Shown here one piece after another: positions 9,341-18,228 of a DNA stretch of 64,000 nt. Where the stretch lies: the NCBI GenBank assembly GCA_003615045.1, contig ML014191.1:1-64000 (forward strand), read 5' to 3'. A model generated the notes under the pieces. The model was not told the origin of the DNA, did no database searches, and was given only the letters and a program-made list of their open reading frames with translations. The stretch's first letter is position 1; each line of letters begins with the position of its first letter. A program made the position numbers and the translations under genes. The stretch comes from Caulochytrium protostelioides (lineage: Eukaryota; Chytridiomycota; Caulochytriomycetes; Caulochytriales; Caulochytriaceae).

Positions 9341-11734
9341 CTACAACGCATGCGAGCGCAGCGGCAGCACCAGGGGCCACGTGTCGTCGACCGTAACTTG
9401 GTGCAAGCGGTCCCGGAAGAGATACGTAATATGGAGCTGCTTGGGCTCCCCGAACGCGGGGTCCCAGAACCCCAGCAGCCCAGCCTTGGAGGTCGCGCCG
9501 CCGACCGTCAGCTTGCCCTCGGCGACCAGGTACGCCACGGCGGTCGTGACGTCAATGTAGCCGACCGGCGGCTCGGCGTCGTCGCCGTCGTCGTCGCCGA
9601 TGCCGTCGTCGAGACTGTCGGCGCCGTCGGCGCCGACTTGGGTGGCGGGACGCGCCTGCGGCGGGAGAACCCCGTCCTGCCAGTCGTGCACATAGCCCGC
9701 CGCAGCGTCGGCAGCGTTGGCGCTCTCGGCGCCGTCAGCAGCCGGCGCCAAGGTGCAGACCGGCGGCTGCCGCTGGCGGTGGGGCAGCACGCCGTAGTAG
9801 GCGCGGACAATGACGAGGCCATGGCGGGCGTGCTCGGCGCTTTGGAGCTGCTGGACCATGGCGGCGATGATGGCCACGGCGGCGCGGGCCTCGGCCTCCT
9901 GGAGGCGAAGAGCCGCGCGGTAGGCACGGCGGTGACGCTGACGCTGCTCGGCGCGACGGGCGCGGCGACGTGGCGCCAGCCACGCGTGCTCGGCGACGAC
10001 GCCGGCCGCGACGGGCAGGACGGCGGCGACGAGGGCGACGCGCGGGTGGAACCCAGTCGTGAGCGTGAGGGGCAGGACCCAGCGCTGGTCGTGGCGGGAC
10101 CACGACAGTGTCCACGTGGTGCCGAGGGTGCCGCAGTCGACACGGGCGCCGGCGACGGTCTGGCGGGCGCAGAGCCGCTCCAGCCCCCAGCCGAGGCCGA
10201 CGCCGGCGGCCGTGGACAGCGAGACGGCGGCGGTCGCGCGCACCGTCTTGGAGAGCGCGCGGTGGGCCTCGAGCGCGACGCTGGAGGCCCGGAGGCCGGC
10301 GGTGAGGCTGAGCACGGTCTGGTTGGGGCCGATCTCGGCGAGCGACGGCTTGCCCGCGGGCCGCGCCGGCGGCTGCCGCGCGTGCGCGTAGATGGTGCTG
10401 AGCGTGACGCTGCTCGCGCCACGCGGCGCGAGGTTCGTCGTGTACGCGAGGACGCCCGTGATGCGCGGCGTCAGCTTGCGGCCGATGGTCGCCGCGAGCG
10501 TCGGGTCGCGCCCCGTGAGACCCTTGACGGTGGCGCTGCCCTGGAGGAAGCCGCCGGCCGACGGGAGCATGTGCGTATACTTGAGTCGCTGGACGGGCTG
10601 CGGCCCCACGGACACCGTGTACTCGCCGGTGCCGTCGGCGCCGACCGGATGGCGGAACCGCATGGAGGCAACGCCAGCGCCGGTCGTGCCGCGCGCGACG
10701 ACGGCGCCGCGCAGCCGCAGCGACAGCAGCGGCGTCAGCGGCTCGTTCCACGCGTGGTTCACGCTCGCATGCATGTACTTGGGCCACGGGAACGGCGCCG
10801 ATGGCGCCGAAGACGCCGGCGAGGCGGGCGAGGACGCGGCGGCTTGGGCGGTCGGCGACCGCGGCCGCGTCGCCGTAGGCGTAGGGAAGGTCGGGAACGT
10901 GGGGAACGTGGGCAGATCCGACGGGGGCGGCGACAGCGGCGAGGCACTCTCCGTGGCGGCACGCTCGTCGCCATCGTGGTCGTGGTCGTGGTCGTCCTCG
11001 CCGTGATGGTCATCGTGATCGTCGAACAGCACCTCGCCGTCCTCGTCCGCATCGTCCGCCGTCCATGCGGCGAGCTCGCCGAGCGTGAGCGCGTCATCGC
11101 CGCCATCTCCGTCGTTGTCGCCGTCATACAAGACCCACGCACCATCGTCGGCGTCGTCGTCGTCTTCAACGTCGTCGTAGATTACCGACCTTATTGGCAG
11201 CCGCGGCACCAGGGCGCTGAGCGCGTCGACGGTCTGCGTGGCATCGAATGCAATCATGATCTCGCCTGCGGCGCCGACATCGTTCTCGCTGAGCTCTTTG
11301 AGCTCCCGTCGCGCGCGGCGCAGGTATGCTTGCTCGAGCGCCTCGGGGCCGCCATACTTCGCGCCGACGGCCCAGCCCTGCGCGAGCCCCTCCGTGCCGT
11401 ACCGGTCGTAGATGTACCGCTGCCCGGGATCGCCGAGGATCGCATAGGCAGCGGCGATTTTCTGGAACTGCGTGTGCGCCGCGTGCGTCGCCGCTGCGCC
11501 GCCGCTGCGGTGCCGGTCCGGGTGGAACGCCATCGACAGGCGCTTGTACGCGGCCTTGATTTGCTCGTCGGACGCGTGGCGCTCGACATTCAGCACCGCA
11601 TACGGGTCGGCTTCGAGAGGCGCGGCGGCCGTCGAGTCGTCGACGTCGGCGTCGGCGTCGGCATCGTCGTCACGACCGTCGTGGTCATCGGGGTCGCTGT
11701 TGCCGTCGCCGGCGCCGCGCCGTGGTGGGCGCAT
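9341..11734 (-). CDS. DNAJC11-type mitochondrial J-domain protein
   Basis: 797 residues. Residues 44-110 form a J domain: PYAVLNVERHASDEQIKAAY, then HPD at 71-73 (the Hsp70-stimulating motif), and YAILGDPGQRYIYDRYGTEG. The C terminus has the DUF3395 block found only in DNAJC11: GLLGFWDPAFGEPKQLHI, then LFRDRLHQVTVDD and a final RSHAL, close to the animal ending. The middle contains a beta-barrel-like region (residues ~330-560, many alternating Ser/Thr/Leu segments). DNAJC11 associates with MICOS/SAM complexes and supports cristae organisation. Acidic Asp runs near 18-34 and 190-250 are low-complexity additions. Baker's yeast lacks this protein, so presence here fits an early-diverging fungus. 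Confidence 0.9.
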   Translation of the reverse strand: MRPPRRGAGDGNSDPDDHDGRDDDADADADVDDSTAAAPLEADPYAVLNVERHASDEQIKAAYKRLSMAFHPDRHRSGGAAATHAAHTQFQKIAAAYAILGDPGQRYIYDRYGTEGLAQGWAVGAKYGGPEALEQAYLRRARRELKELSENDVGAAGEIMIAFDATQTVDALSALVPRLPIRSVIYDDVEDDDDADDGAWVLYDGDNDGDGGDDALTLGELAAWTADDADEDGEVLFDDHDDHHGEDDHDHDHDGDERAATESASPLSPPPSDLPTFPTFPTFPTPTATRPRSPTAQAAASSPASPASSAPSAPFPWPKYMHASVNHAWNEPLTPLLSLRLRGAVVARGTTGAGVASMRFRHPVGADGTGEYTVSVGPQPVQRLKYTHMLPSAGGFLQGSATVKGLTGRDPTLAATIGRKLTPRITGVLAYTTNLAPRGASSVTLSTIYAHARQPPARPAGKPSLAEIGPNQTVLSLTAGLRASSVALEAHRALSKTVRATAAVSLSTAAGVGLGWGLERLCARQTVAGARVDCGTLGTTWTLSWSRHDQRWVLPLTLTTGFHPRVALVAAVLPVAAGVVAEHAWLAPRRRARRAEQRQRHRRAYRAALRLQEAEARAAVAIIAAMVQQLQSAEHARHGLVIVRAYYGVLPHRQRQPPVCTLAPAADGAESANAADAAAGYVHDWQDGVLPPQARPATQVGADGADSLDDGIGDDDGDDAEPPVGYIDVTTAVAYLVAEGKLTVGGATSKAGLLGFWDPAFGEPKQLHITYLFRDRLHQVTVDDTWPLVLPLRSHAL

Positions 11735-12130
11735 GGTGGGATTCAGAGAGGTCGAACGGAAAGAAGTTCGCGTGGAAACAAGCGTGGCGCGGGTGTCGCC
11801 GCCAGTCTCTGGCTTGATCCATGACCCTCATCGTCCACGCGAGAGCTCCCGTGAGCTTGCCATCGAGGTCGGTCTGCATCCAGGCATGCCCGGCACCATG
11901 GTGCTATTAGGGTGCTATCAGCCGATGTGTTGGTCGATGCGATGACGTGAACGCGGCACCCCTACAAAGCGGAGATACGCGCGGCTCGAGCTGCCGCGTG
12001 GCCTTTCCCCTTCCCGTGTCAGGGGTCTTGCCGCCATCCGGTGGCGCGACCCTGCTGCGCCACGTCCGACCCGTGGCCCTCCATTTCACCGCCAACGGCG
12101 GCTCGCTTCCATTGGCAGCGGCCAAAGATT
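11735..12130. other. Intergenic, DNAJC11 promoter side
   Basis: About 400 bp between the DNAJC11 start and the 3' end of the Spindly-like gene; both are on the minus strand. No gene or recognisable motif is seen. Confidence 0.4.
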
Positions 12131-14648
12131 CTATTGCTGCGCACATCCTTCATCATTATGCGCACTGAGTTGTGGCAGCTTCCCCTGGCGACGCGTCGCC
12201 GACGCTTCGCTCTCACCCAATGGTAATGGTGGTGGTGCAGCTGCTGCCAGTGCTGCTCGCGGTACGGCATCGGCATCGGCATCGGCATCGGCATCGGCAT
12301 CGGCATCGGCATCGGCATCGGCATCGGCATCGGCATCGGCATCGGCATCGGCATCCATCAGCGTAGCGGCATCGTCCGGGACGGGCTCGGCGAGCCCCGC
12401 CGCCGCCAGGCCGCTGGGAGCGTCTACCGGTCGCGAGGGAGATGGCGAGCGGCGGGACGGGGAAGACGGCTTGGCCGCGGCACGGGCCTGGCCGTCGCCA
12501 CGCGTATCGTCATACGGCCCCTCAGGATCGGCACGAGCATCGTCGTGCGTATCGGCATGCGGAGCCGACGACGCCGACGCGTCCACCGCCGCGTCGGCCG
12601 GCTCGGTGGTCCGTGGACGCTTCGGTCCACGGTCCAGCGGGCCGTCGGCATCACGCCGCGAGGGCCGCTCGCGCGTCGCCATCGCCGCAAGGCGCGCCTC
12701 CAGCAGCGCTACCTGCCGCCGGAGCCCGTCCGCGGCGCGCGCACGCTCGTGGCTCTGCTGAAGCGCGTGGCGCAGCTTGTTGGTCTCGTTGAGCTTCACG
12801 AGCTGCAGCGCGTCGATCTGTCGCGACTTGGCACGGCTCTCTTCGCGCAGCTCCCGGATGGTCGTCCGCAGGTAGGCCTGCAGTTGGTCCGGCGCGAGCG
12901 CCGCGGACGCCACCGGCGCCGCGCCGTTGGATGGCGCGGCGGTGGCGCTCGCCACCCTGGGCGACTCAGTGGCCGGTGTTGTCGATGCGGCTGCCGCGGC
13001 GTGGCACAGCTCTTCGATCGTATCGTCCATCGCATGGTCGCGCGCCTCGGCAGCAGCAGTTTCGGCGGCCCGCTTCTGGGCCAGTAACAGCTGCAGCTCG
13101 TGCTTCTCGGCCTCGCACTGCGACAGCGCCTGCTGCAAACTCAGCACGAGATCATCGTCGTCGCCGTCGCCGCCGCCGCCGCCCGTGACGGCACCCATGT
13201 GGCGCAGTCGTGCGATGTAGGCCTTCATGCGCTCGTTCTGGTGGCGCGACTGCAAATGCACCTTCATCAGCCCCCGGTGCCGCTGTTCGATGGCCTTGCG
13301 GCGGCCGTCGACTTCGCCGAGCAGCGACATGGACATGCCGCCGGCCCCCGCGACCGTCTCGTCGTCGGCGCCCTGCGCCGTGAGGACCTGCAGTCGGTTC
13401 TCGAGCTTCTCGGCGATGTCGCGGTAGTGCCGCAGCTCGGTGACCTGCGCCTCGGCGGCGTCCTTGGCGGCGTCGGCGGCGTGCAGGGCGGCCTGCAGCT
13501 CGTCCCAGCGCGCCGCGTCGTGGGCCTGCTGCTGCGCCGCGCGCGCGAGGTCCGCGGCAAGGGCGGCGTTCTCCTCGGTCAGCGCGTCCCGCGCCGTCTG
13601 CAGCGCCGCGGCTTCGATCTCGACGGTCCGCAGCTGCGCCACGACGGCCGCGCTGCCCTGCGCCGCCTCGCGCTGGGCGGCCAGCCGCGCCGCCGCTTCC
13701 CACTGGTCGCGGTCGGCCCACGCGGCGCGCGCCCGCTGCTCGGCCGCCGCAAGGCGGTCCTGCACGGCGGCGCGCTCGCGCCGCAGCGTCTCGGCCTCCT
13801 GCTCGGCCGCCGTCAGGCGCTGCGTCAGCTCGCGCACGCGGTCGCGCAGCCCGCGGCGCTCCTCCTCCCCTCGCGCGGCGGCCTGCTCGTGCTCGCACAG
13901 CTGCGCCTCCAGCCGCGTGATGGCGTGCGCCGCCGCCGCGGCGCGGGCGGCATAGGCGGCCGCGGCCGCGGCGCTCGCGGACGGCGCCTCAGGGCCCGAG
14001 GCGCCGTCGCCGTCACCTTCGCCGCCCGCGTCGCCGTGCTCGCCGCCGCCGTCGCTGCCGCGCTCGGCGGGATGCGCGTCCTCCGCGAGAGGGGGGCGGA
14101 GGCTGCTGCCGGCGCTCTTCGGCAGTCGTGACGGTTTGATCGGCGGCGCGCCGCGACTCGATTGGGCGGTCGCATCCGCGGTCCGCACCGCCGCTTGGGC
14201 GTCTCGCAGCGCCTTGGCGAGCTGGTCGCGCTCGGCTTTCAGCGCATGGAGCTGGGTCGTGAGCTGGCCATGCTGCTCCAGCAGGGACTGGCCGATCTCG
14301 GCCGCCAGCCGCAGGTCTACACCGCCCAGACGGGTGTCCGAGCGCGCGGGGCGTGGAGCAACGACGGCGACGACGCGAAATTTTTCAGGCATACGATCCA
14401 ACGGCGATCACAACAGCCAGATGAGTCTCAGTATCGCATCACCCGCGTCTCACGTCGCGTCGGGCAGCACGTCCCGTCATGCCGCGATGGGTCACGAGCG
14501 AAGCCGCCGCATCGACGGCGCGTCGGCGGACCCCGTGAGGGAAAGACGTCGCGCGGCACCTACTTTCCGAGCGACTGGCGAGCTCGTCTTCGAGCGTGGC
14601 GACTTGGTGGCGCAGCGCCGCGACCGTGTCGGGGTCAGCGTCCGTCAT
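12131..14648 (-). CDS. Spindly-like dynein adaptor, coiled coil with CC1 box
   Basis: Predicted 756 residues from exons 14564-14648 and 12131-14316; intron 14317-14563 (GTAGGT...TAG) is phase 1 and the fused codon keeps the frame. The join creates LASRSENLRLAAEIGQSLLE, a CC1 box with the Ala-Ala-x-x-Gly signature that binds dynein light intermediate chain in BICD, TRAK and Spindly proteins. Near residue 350 is MSMSLLGEVDGRR followed by KAIEQRHRGLMKVHLQ and MKAYIARLRHMG, closely matching the Spindly motif region (SLFAEVEDRR...) that contacts dynactin. Coiled coil dominates from 30 to 570. The tail is acidic, with a PKRPR basic patch and an Asp-Ala repeat. Role inferred: recruiting dynein-dynactin to kinetochores or other cargo. 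Without exon 1 the frame opens with a different, unconvincing N terminus. Confidence 0.68.
12266..12354. repeat. (GGCATC)n hexanucleotide repeat inside CDS
   Basis: About fifteen uninterrupted copies of ggcatc; on the minus strand these encode an Asp-Ala dipeptide run in the tail of the Spindly-like protein. Unit length 6 keeps the frame, so copy number can vary without disrupting the gene. Confidence 0.95.
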
Positions 14649-14783
14649 CACGGCGCGACGAGCGCGGCGACAAGGCGGCGGCAGCAGCAGGAGCAACAGC
14701 AGTGGCAGGCCGGCGGCGGCGGCGGCCGATGCCGCGCATACTCGCCCTGTGGAACCCTGTCACGAGCGGCAACGGCGGAATGA

Positions 14784-14814
<31 letters not shown>

Positions 14815-15492
14815 ACGGACGGACGGAGAGGGCAAGCACGCGGCGATCCGATGCGCCAGAGTCGTCGTCGGCACACGCGGTCACGCAAGTGATCCAGGCA
14901 TCGACGGCGGCGGCGGCGGCGGCGGCGGACGGCGGCTGGCGGACATGGACCCTTGCCGGTGTTTTCGCTTGAGCACGTAGGGAGACCGACGGCGGCGCGC
15001 GAGCGCGGCGGCAGCGGCGACGGTGGCGGCAGCGGCAGCGGCAGCGGCGATGCGCCAGAAACAAAGCGATGTCTCGGTGTGACATCGCGTGGCACCCGAG
15101 CAGCGGACGGCGGTCCTCGACGCCCGCGCCGGCCGCCCAGCACAGCCAGCGTGCGCACGCCGCGCTACCCCGCGGGTCGCCGCCCGCTCGGGTCTCCGCC
15201 ACGTCTTCTTCTTTTCTGCGGACCTTGAATTCGATGCCGTGGGTGGCGCACGCGCCAGCGACTCACGCCTGAAGGCGGCTTCCTGCTGCTGCCGCCGCTG
15301 CTGTCGCCGATACCCAGCGCGGCGCCATGGATCGGATCGACCTGATGGATGTTCTGTATGAATTCTTGAAAGATGAACACGAGAGAGAGAATGAACACAA
15401 CCAATGCAGCGCCGTCGCGTGGCCGTCGCATGGCCGCCGCACGGTCGCGAGATCCGCCAGCGGATTCGGCGAAGATCAGCGGAACCCCCAGC
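14649..15492. other. Intergenic between Spindly-like and Snx4 genes
   Basis: No firm gene. GGC tracts occupy about 14780-14815 and 14910-14930. A minus-strand frame from an ATG at 15431 to 15165 (88 codons) contains a strongly hydrophobic stretch, ALVVFILSLVFIFQEFI, but lies only ~60 nt past the Snx4 stop and is more likely 3' untranslated sequence. Confidence 0.35.
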
Positions 15493-17025
15493 TCATCCCA
15501 GCACGGAGGCCGTGGCGCCGGGCGATGCGGTGGCGGAGGCCGGCGGCGACGGCTGCTCCAGCTGGTGCAGCAGTTGCGTCCACACATCGGCGCTCGTGCG
15601 GTAGTAATCGATGGTGTGGTCGCGGTAGTCCCTGAGGAAGTTCTCAAAGTCCAGGGCCTTGTGGCGCTCGAACAGCGCCATCTCGGCGAGCACGTGGTCC
15701 GAGAACGCGTGACTGGTCTGGCGGCTCGTGTCCAGGCCTTCGTGGAGCTCCTTGATCTTGACATCGAGCCGGCCCAGCCGCGCCAGCCGCGCCTGCTCGT
15801 GGTCCATGCCCCGGAGGTCGCGATACTTCTCCTTGACATAGCCGCCGATCCCGCCGGTGCGCTGCGACGCGAGCGTTTTTTCGCGCTCCACGATGTGAAA
15901 CTGCAGATAGGTTGTCAGCTCTTCCAGCTCCGCTTGCTTGTGGTCGCGCAGCTTCAGCACGTCCTTCACGTGGCCGCAGTAGTTGATGTAGTCGTGCAAG
16001 TTGCTCAGGAAATCAGTATCCTCGAGTGAGGATTTGGTATGACACGCCGTCGCCAGCTGGTCGAAGGCGCCGCTGGTCGCCGTCAAAGGCCGCGCCAAGC
16101 CGTCTTCCAGCTTCGCGAGCGCGCTGAGCGAAGCGCTCATCTCCGATAGCTCCTGCTCCTGCTCGTGCTGCTGGCGCAGCAGCTTCAGGTGGAGCTTCTC
16201 GACCGTCTGCAGATTCTTCTCGAACACGCTCAGCTCGGACCGGAACCGGACAAACCGCTCGTCGGGGTTCTTGACTTTGCTGAACGCATTCATCAACGCG
16301 TCACTCAAGTTTTCGAGCATCTGGCTGCCGCCGGAATGGGTACTGGCGCCGCCCACGTGGCTGCCGTTGCTGCCGTCGGCGCCGGGGTCACCCGCGCCCT
16401 GCGGGAACAAGTTGCCCTTGTCGAGGAACGTGACCAGCGCTTTGCTGTGGCTCAGACTCGGATGGCGCGCAACGCGGTTCAGATAGGTCTGGAGCGAGAT
16501 GCGCCGCTTGTCGATGAACTCCGACGTGAAGCGGTCGCGCGTCAGGTAGCCAACGCGGTGCTTGCTCGGCAGCGGGGGGACGATGCACTGCGGCAGCTCG
16601 TCCGTCATCACGCGCTGCAGCCACCGGAAATCCTGGAACCGCCGCCGCACCATCGACCGCGTGAACGGGAAGCACGGCAGCGTCGTCTCCGTGGTGATCA
16701 GATACGAGACAAAGCCCGACGTGCCGTCGCCGTGCTGCTGCGGCTCCGAGACGGTCACCACCAGCGCGCCGGGCGCGACGTCCGCGGGCGCGACGATGCC
16801 GGCGCCGGCGCCCGCATCGAAGCCGCCCAGGAAGCCCGGCGCCGAGGCGCCGCCGCTGCCTGAGACCTCACGCGATGCGCTCATCGTGCCGTCGATCGTC
16901 TGGTGCAGCGCTCCGTGGTGGTGGTCGGCCACCGTGGCGGCGGTCGCGGGGCTCGCGGCGGAGGCGGCGAGCGCATCGGCGCCGTCGTTGGCGTTCTTGG
17001 CCTCGGCCCACGGCGTTTCGTCCAT
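15493..17025 (-). CDS. Sorting nexin Snx4/Atg24 (PX-BAR)
   Basis: 510 residues from the ATG at 17025 (MDETPWAEAKN); the frame is open further upstream to 17097. The PX domain (about residues 85-200) has VSYLITTETTLP, VRRRFQDFRWLQ (the Arg and Phe of the phosphoinositide pocket), VPPLPSKHRVGYL and FIDKRRISLQTYLNRVARHP, the pattern of Snx4. The rest, about 245-480, is a helical BAR region with FEKNLQTVEKLHLKLL and a C-terminal FENFLRDYRDHTIDYYRTSA. Snx4 binds PI3P on endosomes and tubulates membrane for recycling; in fungi it also serves selective autophagy. Gly/Ala-rich inserts at 45-80 and 205-235 are low complexity. Snx7/Snx30 are related, but the PX sequence favours Snx4. Confidence 0.87.
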   Translation of the reverse strand: MDETPWAEAKNANDGADALAASAASPATAATVADHHHGALHQTIDGTMSASREVSGSGGASAPGFLGGFDAGAGAGIVAPADVAPGALVVTVSEPQQHGDGTSGFVSYLITTETTLPCFPFTRSMVRRRFQDFRWLQRVMTDELPQCIVPPLPSKHRVGYLTRDRFTSEFIDKRRISLQTYLNRVARHPSLSHSKALVTFLDKGNLFPQGAGDPGADGSNGSHVGGASTHSGGSQMLENLSDALMNAFSKVKNPDERFVRFRSELSVFEKNLQTVEKLHLKLLRQQHEQEQELSEMSASLSALAKLEDGLARPLTATSGAFDQLATACHTKSSLEDTDFLSNLHDYINYCGHVKDVLKLRDHKQAELEELTTYLQFHIVEREKTLASQRTGGIGGYVKEKYRDLRGMDHEQARLARLGRLDVKIKELHEGLDTSRQTSHAFSDHVLAEMALFERHKALDFENFLRDYRDHTIDYYRTSADVWTQLLHQLEQPSPPASATASPGATASVLG

Positions 17026-18228
17026 CGCGCGCGTGGGAGCGGGTGAGCGCGGCGCGAGGCAGGCGCAAGCTGGCGGCAGGCGCGCGATCGCTGGCACGCA
17101 GCGCCGCCGTCAGGCGAGACTTCGAAGGCGTCGCGTGCCAGCGATCGCTGCGCCGATCAGAAGCGTGGCGCCGCGTGGACGGGCCAAGACGTCGTTGCGC
17201 CGGCAGGAGCGTCACGAACGTCAATGCAGAGGCGAGCGTGACCAAGCGATGGGATGCGATGCGGGAGGATGCGATAGGAGGCGATGCAATGCCCTGCAAT
17301 GAAGGCCGGCGGCGGTTCAGGTTGGAGGCGGCGTCGGACGGCTTGTCACGCTGGGATGGACGGCTGAGCGCAGAACGGTCTGCAGACGGTCTGCTCGCCT
17401 CGACTGAGCTGATCCGGGGCTGCCGAGCCGCAGAGGCGAGGCCGCGCATCAAGGTCGCTGACACCGCCCGAGGAGACTGCTTTGACGCGCCGGATCGGGA
17501 CGGCGCCCACCTAGCAGCCTCGAGCCCCAGCGCCCATCGTCGGCCGCCGCGCGGGCGCTCGTCCCGACCGGCACGCGAGCGCCACGCGGCCGCTCCCCGT
17601 GGCGGGGACCTGGACCGCCGCTCACGGACACCACAGCCACGGCGGCGGCAGCAGTAGCGACGGCGGCGGCGGCGGCGACGGCGACGGCGGCGGCGGCGGC
17701 GGCGGCGGGCGGCGGCGGCGGCGGCGACGACGGCGACGGCGGCGGCGACGGCGGCGGCGGCAGCAGCAGTGGCGGCAGCGGCGGCGGCGGCGGCGGCCTC
17801 ACCGCCAGATCCGATTCACGGGCGTGCACGGAGCGATCCTTCCGAGGGGGTCGCGGGGGGTCGCCCCGTGCGGCGGGCGGCCCGCCGGCCGGCGCTGAGC
17901 CCCCTTGACTGGCTGGCGTCCCGAAGGGGCATTGCAGACCACCACCAGCCAACCGTCCTTCTCCCTGGCGGCCGCGCCATTCCGCGGTGGGAACCGACCA
18001 CGGCCCAGATCACCGAGTAGACGACGACGTCGCCGTCATCCCGTCGCCAGTTTCCGAGAGTCTTGCGTGCAATGATCATCAGAGCGACGCATCGCCGCGA
18101 ATCGCGACGCCGGCCGCTCGGGCCGCTTGGTTCGTTTCCCATGCTCTACATATGTGGTTGGAGGTGACGGGGTGGATGATGCGACCGCAGCGATCGCAGA
18201 CAGAGCCTTCGCGTCAGGATTCGGGGGA
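17026..18228. other. Intergenic, Snx4 promoter side
   Basis: 1.2 kb between the Snx4 start and the exportin-5 stop. ggc/gac trinucleotide tracts fill about 17640-17800. Open frames here are Pro or Arg/Gly runs and I do not support any as a gene. Confidence 0.4.

Noticed and set aside
9350-11824. 824-codon open frame antisense to DNAJC11
   Set aside because: A shadow frame: it is rich in Arg, Gly and Val, has no domain, and lies opposite a gene with clear homology.
13100-14131. 343-codon open frame antisense to the Spindly-like gene
   Set aside because: Arg/Gly/Leu composition produced by the GC-rich sense coding; no motif.
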